Positions 28,414 to 37,040 of a stretch of 59,689 nt of DNA are shown piece by piece. Below the pieces are notes generated by a model, which was not told the origin of the DNA, searched no databases, and saw only the letters and a list, made by a program, of their open reading frames with translations. The stretch spans positions 1 to 59,689 of the forward strand of contig JAPPJI010000004.1 of the NCBI GenBank assembly GCA_028820405.1, written 5' to 3'. The position numbers and the translations under genes were made by a program. Source of the stretch: Candidatus Kaiserbacteria bacterium. Its GTDB lineage: Bacteria > Patescibacteriota > Minisyncoccia > Phycocordibacterales > JABAAK01. How positions within the stretch are numbered: position 1 is the stretch's first letter; every line of letters starts with the position of its first letter.

Positions 28414-29427
28414 ATGAAAATCCAAATCAAACAATCAGTCGACCAAGCTCTACAAGCGCTCAACAAACAACAGCGTGAGGTCATCTCATTGCGTTTTGGT
28501 TTGGAGGATGGAAAGAAATGGGTACTCCAGGAAATCGCTAATGAATACAATCTGACCCGTGAGCGAATACGGCAAATCCAGAACACGGCACTGAAGCAGC
28601 TGCGAAAGGACCCCTGTGTCCAGTCGCTCTCTGAGGTAGTCAGCCATGTTGAGGACACCCTTCGTCTGTGTGGCGGTGTGTCATCCGAGGAGCGTCTGTG
28701 TCTGTCATGTGAGGCATCAACAAAGGCAGAGAAAAACTATGTACACCTGCTTCTGACGATTGCTGAGCAGTTCTCTCAGGCATCTGAAACCGACCACGCT
28801 GAAAAGCATTGGTACCTCGACGAGGAGAGTCGGGATCGGGCACACGGCATACTGGAACATCTCCATACGGAGATTGAAAAGAAGAAAGATGCGGTACTTG
28901 AGTCTCAGGAAGTGGAAGGGGTGCTTGCAAACGCACCGTACCAGTGTCCGGCAGACTATACCGTTATCACCGACCTCTCAAAGAAGGTAAGCCGAAACTA
29001 TCGCGGTGAGTGGGGAATCAAAGGTCACCCGGAGATTGCACTCAACACACTTGCCGGTTACATCACCGTTGTTCTGCGGACAGAAGGGAAGCCGCTTCAC
29101 TTCACAGAAATCTCAAAGAAGATTTCAGAGGCGAAGGGTTCACCGTGTCACCAGGAGAGCTGTCACAACGAACTGGTCCGACGAAAGGAGTTTATCCTCG
29201 TTGGTCGTGGTATGTATGCCCTTGCCGGTATGGGATACCGTTCCGGTACCGTTGCTGACATCATTCTGGCAATCCTCAAGGAGAAGGGTCCGATGACTCA
29301 AGCGGTTATTATCGAGCGCGTAAAGAAAGAGCGATTGGTGAAAGATCAGTCAATTGTTTCTGTTCTGAACAACAACAAGCAGTTCGTAAAAAACGAAGAT
29401 AAAGAGTACTGTTTGGCTGAGGAATAA
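28414..29427 (+). CDS. Sigma-70 region 4 fused to a HARE-HTH (RNAP delta-like) domain
   Basis: LNKQQREVISLRFGLEDGKKWVLQEIANEYNLTRERIRQIQNTALKQLRK; C-terminal GKPLHFTEISKKI...LVRRKEFILVGRGMYAL. Confidence 0.82.
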   Translation: MKIQIKQSVDQALQALNKQQREVISLRFGLEDGKKWVLQEIANEYNLTRERIRQIQNTALKQLRKDPCVQSLSEVVSHVEDTLRLCGGVSSEERLCLSCEASTKAEKNYVHLLLTIAEQFSQASETDHAEKHWYLDEESRDRAHGILEHLHTEIEKKKDAVLESQEVEGVLANAPYQCPADYTVITDLSKKVSRNYRGEWGIKGHPEIALNTLAGYITVVLRTEGKPLHFTEISKKISEAKGSPCHQESCHNELVRRKEFILVGRGMYALAGMGYRSGTVADIILAILKEKGPMTQAVIIERVKKERLVKDQSIVSVLNNNKQFVKNEDKEYCLAEE

Positions 29428-29449
29428 GAAACTGGTGTATAACTAGGGT

Positions 29450-30931
29450 GTGTACCCGGTCTTCAGGAATAACATCTATACTCCTTTTGTTCGAATCGGA
29501 TTCGTCTGTATATTCCTGTCGTACGTTGCGTTCATCACCTACAACATAACCACGCCCGGCTATATCATCGAGGCATTCTTCACTAACCCGTCATTCTTTG
29601 TCGCTCTGCGATTCCTCTCCGTTTACCTCGTGCTTGCCTCTCTCGTTATCCTCACTGTTGCCGCTGTTATCTACGCATACATTGAGATCGGGAGATACAA
29701 GCAGCAGGTTGCATACCTGACCGAGGATCGTAAACTGCTTGAAGTTCGACTGCCGGAAGACACCCAAGAAACACTCTCGTCCATGGAGGCGGTGCTGGAG
29801 ATGATTGCATATACCGGCGGTGAAGGGCTGTGGTTTCCCGTGTGGTGGTTTGGAAAGAAACGGCCGATGTATTCATTTGAAATTGTGTCAAAAGGCGGTA
29901 TCGTTTCTTTCCTTATCCACACGAGGGCAAACCTTGCACCGGCGGTGATGTCTGCCATATACGCTTTTTACCCCCGTGCACAGGTCAACGAGGTTGATGA
30001 CTACACGCACGACTTTGAGTATGATAAAGAAAAGGTCTCGGTGTTCTCATTTGAGTGGAAACTGCTGCAGGACAACAATCCGTTGCCGATAAAGACGTAC
30101 GTTGAGTTTCAACTGGAGCGGTATCCGGGAACGAGTGGTTTGCCGCCGGATGTGGTCGGATCTGCCATGCAGCCGACGCGACCGCTTGTTGACCCGCTCG
30201 CCCCTCTCTATGACCTGTTCGGGTCAATTGGTGGTGATGAGCAATTGTGGGTGCAGTACGTATTCCGTGCACAAAAATATGCACGGTCCCGGGAAGATGT
30301 TGCAAGTGACCCGGTTACCGTAGACTACTGGAACAAACAGAAGCTGCCTGATGAGATTCGGGACGCACTCTTTGACCTTGAAAAGAGGGTGAAGGAGGGG
30401 CGTGCCGCTGACACGGATCCCGCAATTCTCAGTTCAGCAGAACGTCGACTGCAGGCGATCGGTCCAAGACTTATCGAAAAACAGGCAGTTGAAGTCGGTA
30501 TTCGTATGATGTACGTAACCCCTGCCGGATCGTTTAATCCTGCCCGCCTTGCACCGCTGACGGCGGTGTACAAGCTGACAAACGCAGATGAGAATGCCCT
30601 CATTCCGCACGGGACACTCCTGACTGACAAGTTTGAGGTGCCTGCCCTTGAGCCGCCGCGACAGGACAAGGAGGCGGAGAAACAACTGCTTCTCCAGTTG
30701 TACCGTGACCGTCTATTCTGGTATGCTCCTGCACTGTTTATGTATCAGATATCAGACGGAAAACGGTGGTCAAAAACGGTGGAAGGTCCGACCAGGCCGA
30801 GAATTGCGTCAGTGATGACAACAGAAACACTCGCAACCATCTGTCACTTCCCGACGGTGTATGTAAAGACGCCGACGGTGAAGCGAATTCTCTCAACGAC
30901 CGTTGAGCCGCCGGAGAACCTGCCGGTATAA
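29450..30931 (+). CDS. Membrane protein resembling the N-terminal region of CPR VirD4/T4SS-like proteins, no ATPase domain
   Basis: GTG start, two TM helices; DPLAPLYDLFGSIGGDEQLWVQYVFR. Confidence 0.5.
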   Translation: MYPVFRNNIYTPFVRIGFVCIFLSYVAFITYNITTPGYIIEAFFTNPSFFVALRFLSVYLVLASLVILTVAAVIYAYIEIGRYKQQVAYLTEDRKLLEVRLPEDTQETLSSMEAVLEMIAYTGGEGLWFPVWWFGKKRPMYSFEIVSKGGIVSFLIHTRANLAPAVMSAIYAFYPRAQVNEVDDYTHDFEYDKEKVSVFSFEWKLLQDNNPLPIKTYVEFQLERYPGTSGLPPDVVGSAMQPTRPLVDPLAPLYDLFGSIGGDEQLWVQYVFRAQKYARSREDVASDPVTVDYWNKQKLPDEIRDALFDLEKRVKEGRAADTDPAILSSAERRLQAIGPRLIEKQAVEVGIRMMYVTPAGSFNPARLAPLTAVYKLTNADENALIPHGTLLTDKFEVPALEPPRQDKEAEKQLLLQLYRDRLFWYAPALFMYQISDGKRWSKTVEGPTRPRIASVMTTETLATICHFPTVYVKTPTVKRILSTTVEPPENLPV

Positions 30932-30938
30932 TCGTGAT

Positions 30939-31928
30939 ATGCAAATAACAATGACATGGAAACAAAGCGTGCTGCGAGGACTACGATTTCACTGGGTATA
31001 TGTTATTGCCCCGCCGCTCTTTTTCCTCCTCTGTCTCGCCGTATTCTTCTTTGACGCACCGCAGGATAGCGAGCACTATCCGCAGGTGTTTGTCGTCTCC
31101 GAAGGGGAGACAGTTCGGGAGATCGCTACCAGGTTGCAAGAAAAACAACTCATCAATTCAAAAAGCCTTTTCATTATCGCGAACCACATAAACGGGGGAA
31201 AGATTCTCTGGGGGTCATATCACTTTTACAAACCAAAGGGGGTATTCTTCCGTGCACGGGAGATGTACCTCGGCGAGAAGAACATGCCGCTCCGCAGGAT
31301 TAAGGTGCCGGAGCGCAGTAACTTCTACCACCTCGCTGATTTGTTTGATAAAGAGTTTAACGACTTTGATCGCGACACCTTTGAAGATCTTGCGAGAGAT
31401 CGTCACGGCTACCTCTACCCTGACACGTACCTCTTTTCTGAGGAAGAGGTGACGCCTGAACAGGTTATCGATATTATGATGCGGACGTTTAATCGTCGGA
31501 CCGATGATTTATTCGAAGCATATGACGGACCGCTCTCTCAGGATGAGATTGTTGCCCTTGCCGCTATTGTTGAGCTGGAAGCAAGTCGATTGGATGATCG
31601 AAGGCTTATTGCCGGTGTTCTTTTCAATCGTCTTGAGCAGGACATGCGGCTTGAAGTTGATGTCCCCTTCATTTTTATTGACGGTAAAGATACGTTTGAC
31701 CTCAGTCTTGAAGACCTCCAATCAGATCATCCGCTAAACTTATACAAAAACTACGGGATCCCGCCGATTCCGATTGTGAATCCAAGCCGCGATTCAATTG
31801 ATGCGGTGATCAATCCGACAGAATCAAATTACCTCTACTTTGTCGGTGACGGTCGCAGGACCTATTTCAGTGAAACGTATGCAGAGCATCTTGAAAAGAA
31901 GCGAACGTATGTTGACCCGTACAAGTAG
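30939..31928 (+). CDS. mltG: Endolytic transglycosylase MltG
   Basis: EGYLYPDTY-like DRHGYLYPDTYLF, AAIVELEA, NPSRDSIDAVINPTESNYLYFVGDG. Confidence 0.92.
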   Translation: MQITMTWKQSVLRGLRFHWVYVIAPPLFFLLCLAVFFFDAPQDSEHYPQVFVVSEGETVREIATRLQEKQLINSKSLFIIANHINGGKILWGSYHFYKPKGVFFRAREMYLGEKNMPLRRIKVPERSNFYHLADLFDKEFNDFDRDTFEDLARDRHGYLYPDTYLFSEEEVTPEQVIDIMMRTFNRRTDDLFEAYDGPLSQDEIVALAAIVELEASRLDDRRLIAGVLFNRLEQDMRLEVDVPFIFIDGKDTFDLSLEDLQSDHPLNLYKNYGIPPIPIVNPSRDSIDAVINPTESNYLYFVGDGRRTYFSETYAEHLEKKRTYVDPYK

Positions 31929-32955
31929 TCCGAAGCGTATTGCAGTAGCAGTTTCGGGCGGCGTTGATTCATCGACAACTGCGCATCTCCTGAAAGAGGC
32001 GGGTCACCGGGTCACCGGAGTCTTCATCACCATCCGAAACCCGTCACACCTCTCCTGTTCATCATCGGAAGATCGGCAGCATGCCATGCGTGCATGTGCG
32101 ACACTTACGATCCCGTTCCTTGATTTTGACGCGACGGAGGTGTATCGGGAACAGGTTATTAATCCGTTCGTTGCTGCATACAAAGCGGGTGAGACGCCGA
32201 ACCCCGATGTTTTGTGTAACAGTGCGGTGAAGTTTGATGCACTTGCATCGTTTGTGTTTGATCGGGGGTTTGATGTACTTGCGACCGGTCACTACGCAAG
32301 GACTCAAAATGCTGACGGGGACACTCGGCTGGTCCGATCGGTTGATGAAGAAAAGGATCAGACCTATTTCATTTACACTATTCCGTCAAGCGTGCTTCAG
32401 AAGACCTGGTTCCCGATTGGCGGGTATACGAAACAGCAGGTGCGATCATTGGCGAAAGATGCAGGACTGCCGGCGGCGGAGAAGAAAGATAGTGTCGGTC
32501 TCTGCTTTCTCGGTGACGTGAGCATGAAGACTTTTCTTTCCGCATACCTGTCTGAAACGGTCGGTGCGGTTGAGACGGAAGACGGCACTAGTATCGGTGA
32601 CCATGACGGTGTCAGATTCTATACCCTCGGACAGCGTCACGGATTTCGTACGTCAGTGCAAAAACCGCAGGTTGTTGTCGGCAGAGATCTGGAGAGAAAT
32701 GTTCTGGTCGTTGCCGATACCGCTGACAGTGCAAAGAAAACCAGTTTTCATTTAAAAAATAGTTTGTTCCGACAGGATCCGACGCATGCAGTTGTTGCAA
32801 GGTATCGTCACCAGGGACCGCTCTGTCCGGTGACTGTTGCGTCAAACGGTACCGAAGTTCGCTTTGCCGATCCGCAGCTCATTGCACCCGGTCAGTCAGT
32901 CGTCCTCTATACCGAAGACGGCGAGTGTTTGGGCGGCGGTGTTGTCTGTCCCTGA
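31909..32955 (+). CDS. mnmA: tRNA-specific 2-thiouridylase MnmA
   Basis: AVSGGVDSSTTAHLL, GETPNPDVLCN, GHYAR, SVGLCFLGDV. Confidence 0.93.
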   Translation: MLTRTSSPKRIAVAVSGGVDSSTTAHLLKEAGHRVTGVFITIRNPSHLSCSSSEDRQHAMRACATLTIPFLDFDATEVYREQVINPFVAAYKAGETPNPDVLCNSAVKFDALASFVFDRGFDVLATGHYARTQNADGDTRLVRSVDEEKDQTYFIYTIPSSVLQKTWFPIGGYTKQQVRSLAKDAGLPAAEKKDSVGLCFLGDVSMKTFLSAYLSETVGAVETEDGTSIGDHDGVRFYTLGQRHGFRTSVQKPQVVVGRDLERNVLVVADTADSAKKTSFHLKNSLFRQDPTHAVVARYRHQGPLCPVTVASNGTEVRFADPQLIAPGQSVVLYTEDGECLGGGVVCP

Positions 32956-32970
32956 TATACTGCAAATCAG

Positions 32971-33816
32971 ATGGAGAAGAAAATTGTGAAGCGGGACGGG
33001 ACGGTAGCTGTCTTTGATCGGTCAATTCTTGAACGATCTCTCATGCGAACGGGTGCATCAAAAGAAAGTGCACGGAGTGTCGCGGAAGAAGTTGAGCAGA
33101 ACATGCATGACGGAGACACAACATCACTTGTGTACAAACAGGCGTTTGACCTGCTGTCTCATCAGTCAAAGCATGCGGCAATGCGGTACTCACTGAAACG
33201 GGCATTGTTTAACTTCGGTCCGACCGGATTTCCGTTTGAGAAGTTTGTCGGTGAGCTGTTTCGCCGAAAAGGGTATATCGTTTCAACAAATGTGCACCTG
33301 CAGGGCAGGTGTGTCAGTCATGAAGTTGACGTGTTCGCTTCAAAACCTGACGGGACAGAGCGAACGGCAATGGAGATCAAGTTTCATAACGATATGCATA
33401 CCCGATCCGATGTGAAGTCAGTGCTGTATGTAAAGGCACGGTTTGATGACCTTCTGGGAGTTTCACAATCACGGTTTTCAAGAAAAAAGAGGGGTGCTGT
33501 TGACTCCTGCCTTTTTGTCACCAACACCAAATTTACTAAAAACGCCCTGCAGTATGCGACCTGTGCAGGAGTGTCTATTCTCGGATGGGGGTATCCGTAC
33601 AACAATAACCTGCAGACGTGGGTGCAAGAGGTCGATGCGCATCCCATTACCTGTCTCCCGTCAATTTCATCCTCAGTTGCACGGCAACTCTTTGATCAGG
33701 GGGTTGTCACCTGCCAAGGATTGTTGGAAAACCCTGAGATCTTTCGTTCTCTGCCGAACGCTGATACTATTGCTGATGAGGCGGCACTGCTCTGTCGACC
33801 GTCCGGGCGGCGGTAA
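32971..33816 (+). CDS. ATP-cone plus Mrr-like PD-(D/E)XK nuclease protein
   Basis: KIVKRDGTVAVFDRSILERSL (ATP-cone); FEKFVGELFRRKGYIV...HEVDVFA...AMEIKFHN; C-terminal HhH-like segment. Confidence 0.78.
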   Translation: MEKKIVKRDGTVAVFDRSILERSLMRTGASKESARSVAEEVEQNMHDGDTTSLVYKQAFDLLSHQSKHAAMRYSLKRALFNFGPTGFPFEKFVGELFRRKGYIVSTNVHLQGRCVSHEVDVFASKPDGTERTAMEIKFHNDMHTRSDVKSVLYVKARFDDLLGVSQSRFSRKKRGAVDSCLFVTNTKFTKNALQYATCAGVSILGWGYPYNNNLQTWVQEVDAHPITCLPSISSSVARQLFDQGVVTCQGLLENPEIFRSLPNADTIADEAALLCRPSGRR

Positions 33817-33821
33817 CGGGT

Positions 33822-34586
33822 ATGAATAAACACGCAACACGAAAACGAAACATCTTTGATCCGAACAGTGATCGACCATTTGACCTTTCGCGGGGGAAAA
33901 TAGAGTTGTTCATCTCCTGTCCCCGTTGTTTCTATCTTGATCGTCGACTCGGCGTTTCCCCGCCGTCATCATTTCCGTTTAACTTGAATGATGCGGTAGA
34001 CTTGCTGCTCAAAAAGGAGTTTGACACGTATCGGGAAAAACAGGAACCACACCCGCTTTTTGTGCAGGAAAAACTGGATCTTGTTCCCTTTGCACATAAT
34101 GATCTGGACACGTGGCGTGACCCCTTTACCGGTATTCGATATCACCACAAAGAATCAAACTTTGTTGTCTTCGGCGGTATTGATGACGTATGGGTTGATC
34201 CTGAAGGTACGTTGGTAATCGCAGATTACAAAGCAACCAGCAAAGACGGTGAGGTCTCTCTCGACGCTGCATGGCAGCGGTCGTACAAAAATCAAATGGA
34301 AGTGTATCAATGGCTCTTTCGTCAGAACGGATTTTCTGTTTCCGATACCGGATACTTCGTTTACCTCAATGGTGACCGGACCAAAGATGCGTTGAATGAG
34401 ACGCTCCATTTCAAAACAACATGCATTCCGTATACCGGGAAGACAGATTGGATACCGGACACACTCATGGCAGCGAAAGAAACGCTTGTGGCAGATACTG
34501 TCCCGGAGGCCGGTCAGTGGTGCAACCTGTGTCCGTATCGAGATGCGGCAGGAAAGTCATTTCGTGACCATGTAATGAAGAAATAA
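33822..34586 (+). CDS. PD-(D/E)XK nuclease, RecB/Cas4-like
   Basis: LFISCPRCFYLDRRLG, GGIDDVWVDPEGTLVIADYKATSK, C-terminal CNLCPY. Confidence 0.78.
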   Translation: MNKHATRKRNIFDPNSDRPFDLSRGKIELFISCPRCFYLDRRLGVSPPSSFPFNLNDAVDLLLKKEFDTYREKQEPHPLFVQEKLDLVPFAHNDLDTWRDPFTGIRYHHKESNFVVFGGIDDVWVDPEGTLVIADYKATSKDGEVSLDAAWQRSYKNQMEVYQWLFRQNGFSVSDTGYFVYLNGDRTKDALNETLHFKTTCIPYTGKTDWIPDTLMAAKETLVADTVPEAGQWCNLCPYRDAAGKSFRDHVMKK

Positions 34587-34714
34587 GTATTCAGAAGTCT
34601 TGTTTTTGACAAGAACGGACGTCTATTTTCTTGCACAGCGTCTTTGCAATCCACGCAATCCACAGGTGAAAGCGGTGGTGTCTGACAGGGTAGTTCCTTT
34701 ACAATAAGATTGAT

Positions 34715-36166
34715 ATGTCCGCTCCCAATTTTAAAACCGGAACGCTTTTTACAGCAGATAATATTCATATCTTAAGAGGGATGAAAAGTGAATGTATTGA
34801 CCTGATATATCTTGATCCGCCATTTAACAGTAATCAAAACTATGTGAGACCGCTGCCGATAAAGGGTAAAGAAATTTTAGCTGCGTTTAAAGATGTTTGG
34901 AAAAAAACTGATGTTGTGGACGCACATTTTGAAAAGTTGGAACAAGAAGATCCGTGCCTTTATGAGATCATCAAAGGGGTAGAGAAAGCACACTCACCAA
35001 AAATGTTTGCATACTTGGTGTATATGACCGCCCGTCTCAAGGAGATGGAGCGCATTTTGAAGCCGGCAGGAAGTATTTATCTTCACTGTGATCAGACTGC
35101 AAGCCATTATTTGAAAGTGGTGATGGATTGTCTTTTTGGTGAGAAAAATTTTGGCAATGAGATACTCTGGGTGTATGGGGACACTGCAAGGGGCGCGAAA
35201 GCAATCGCAAGACAGTTTGCAAGAAATAATGATACCATTCTTTATTACAGAAAAGGAAAAGATTTTTTGTTTAACAAGACCTATTCTGAAAGAAAAATTA
35301 ATTTCAAAGGTTCTGGGTATAAGAGAGATAAAGATGGTAGGTGTTTCAGAACAGCACCAAGAGGAGATTATACCGATGAGAGTATAAAACAGTTAAAGAA
35401 AGAAGGTCGAATCTATATTACGAAAAGTGGAAAAACTCGTATTAAGTATTACGAAAAATGCGACGAGGACTTTGTTTATGAGCAAAGGATTGTTGGCAAC
35501 GTCTGGAACGATATTCCGGACATGATGCATGTGAGCAGGACCGAGAAAACAGATTACCCAACACAAAAACCCCTTGTTCTCCTTGAAAGAATAATAAAAG
35601 CAAGTACCAATGAAGGAGACATTGTGCTTGATCCTTTTTGTGGTTGTGCTACCGCCATAGTGGCAGCAGAGAAGTTGAATAGGAAGTGGGTGGGTATAGA
35701 TATTTCCCTGTTTGCCAAGTTCTTTGTAAAGCATCGAATGAAGAATGAATTGAAAAAGAGCCCGAAGGACATAAAACCAATTTTTCTTAAGGGGATAAGT
35801 GGAGGGGAAGATATGCCGCCGATTGAGGTCGGCGGAGGTAAAGGGGAAAGACATGATCTGTATAGAGAACAAGATGATGGACATTGTAACGGGTGCGATC
35901 ACCCGTATCACATTAAAGACTTCACCTTCGACCACATAATACCGACATCAAAGGGAGGGCAAGACACGCCAGATAATAGGCAATTGCTTTGTTTCTCTTG
36001 CAATACAACAAAAGGTACTGACACAATGGAAACGCTGTGGCACAAACTTGTTGATGCCGGATTACTTGAAAAGTATGAGGTAGATGAAATTAGAGAAAGA
36101 TTTAATGTTAGGCGAGAAAGGGCGATGGATCGTATCAGAAAAATGATCAAAAACGATAAAACATAG
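34715..36166 (+). CDS. DNA (adenine/cytosine-N4) methyltransferase fused to C-terminal HNH endonuclease
   Basis: DLIYLDPPFNSNQNY, DIVLDPFCGCATAIVAAEKLNRKWVGIDIS, then CNGCD...FTFDHIIPTSKGGQDTPDNRQLLCFSCNTTKG. Confidence 0.88.
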   Translation: MSAPNFKTGTLFTADNIHILRGMKSECIDLIYLDPPFNSNQNYVRPLPIKGKEILAAFKDVWKKTDVVDAHFEKLEQEDPCLYEIIKGVEKAHSPKMFAYLVYMTARLKEMERILKPAGSIYLHCDQTASHYLKVVMDCLFGEKNFGNEILWVYGDTARGAKAIARQFARNNDTILYYRKGKDFLFNKTYSERKINFKGSGYKRDKDGRCFRTAPRGDYTDESIKQLKKEGRIYITKSGKTRIKYYEKCDEDFVYEQRIVGNVWNDIPDMMHVSRTEKTDYPTQKPLVLLERIIKASTNEGDIVLDPFCGCATAIVAAEKLNRKWVGIDISLFAKFFVKHRMKNELKKSPKDIKPIFLKGISGGEDMPPIEVGGGKGERHDLYREQDDGHCNGCDHPYHIKDFTFDHIIPTSKGGQDTPDNRQLLCFSCNTTKGTDTMETLWHKLVDAGLLEKYEVDEIRERFNVRRERAMDRIRKMIKNDKT

Positions 36167-36481
36167 AACGTTCCTCCAAGAAGAGAGATAGGTCAGGTAA
36201 ATCATTTGCTGGGACAAGAAGGGTGCATGCAAGGGGTCAAGAAGTCACCCTTGTCGAATCTCTTGCCATCACCAACAGAAATGTCAACGGTCCCTGTTGA
36301 GACATCAAAGGGGAAGGTGCGGTATACCGCTCGCACCGCAGGCAGAGACTGCAAGCCGATCTGTTGTTTTAGGATTGATCTTGGTCTACACAAATAAGCA
36401 CAACAATTTTTTCTACATTATGAAAGAGAAGATATACTTTTTATTGTGCGTGTAGTGAAGGTAGTGTTATACTTTACTACC

Positions 36482-36991
36482 ATGGACGGTCAGGTAAAAC
36501 AGGGGATTTGGAATTCCATTCTTGCAGCTGTAAACTTCAGTGAGACAAAGAAAAAGGTTGATAATTTGGACAACAGGATGTCTGAATTAGAGAAAGATAT
36601 CGTGGTATTTAAGGAGTTTAAAGTGCAAACACAAAAATTCATAGACAGTAAGATATTTAGTGCCAAGAGCCCGCTATCGTTGACAGATTTTGGGGTAAAG
36701 CTTGTTGAGGAGAGTGGTTTGGAAAAAATACTTAAAGATAAGACTGTTAAAAAAGATTTGCTTCAAATGCTTGAGGAAAAACAACCACAGACAAGGTATG
36801 ATGTTCAAGAAATGGCACGAGAGTTGATGAATGGTTTGACTGAATACAAGCCGTTTGCCCCAATTAAAGACTATGCCTATGATCAAGGCAAGGACTTTCA
36901 GCAGATACTTCGGGCGGGAGGAATACTACTGCGAGACACCTATATTGAAAAAAATATGAGCAGGGGTAAGAAGGTGGTCTCGAGGCGGTGA
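36482..36991 (+). CDS. Coiled-coil protein of unknown function
   Basis: ATG 8 nt after TATACT with TTGTGC 18 bp upstream; helical composition. Confidence 0.55.
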   Translation: MDGQVKQGIWNSILAAVNFSETKKKVDNLDNRMSELEKDIVVFKEFKVQTQKFIDSKIFSAKSPLSLTDFGVKLVEESGLEKILKDKTVKKDLLQMLEEKQPQTRYDVQEMARELMNGLTEYKPFAPIKDYAYDQGKDFQQILRAGGILLRDTYIEKNMSRGKKVVSRR

Positions 36992-37040
36992 AGGAGGTTT
37001 GTGTGCCGCTATTGCAGTGCGGGTGGTATACTGACCGCAC

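Noticed and set aside
36202-36397. Overlapping 63-aa ORFs on both strands downstream of the MTase-HNH
   Set aside because: No recognisable family, no start context, both strands open by chance; possibly a decayed fragment but unsupported.
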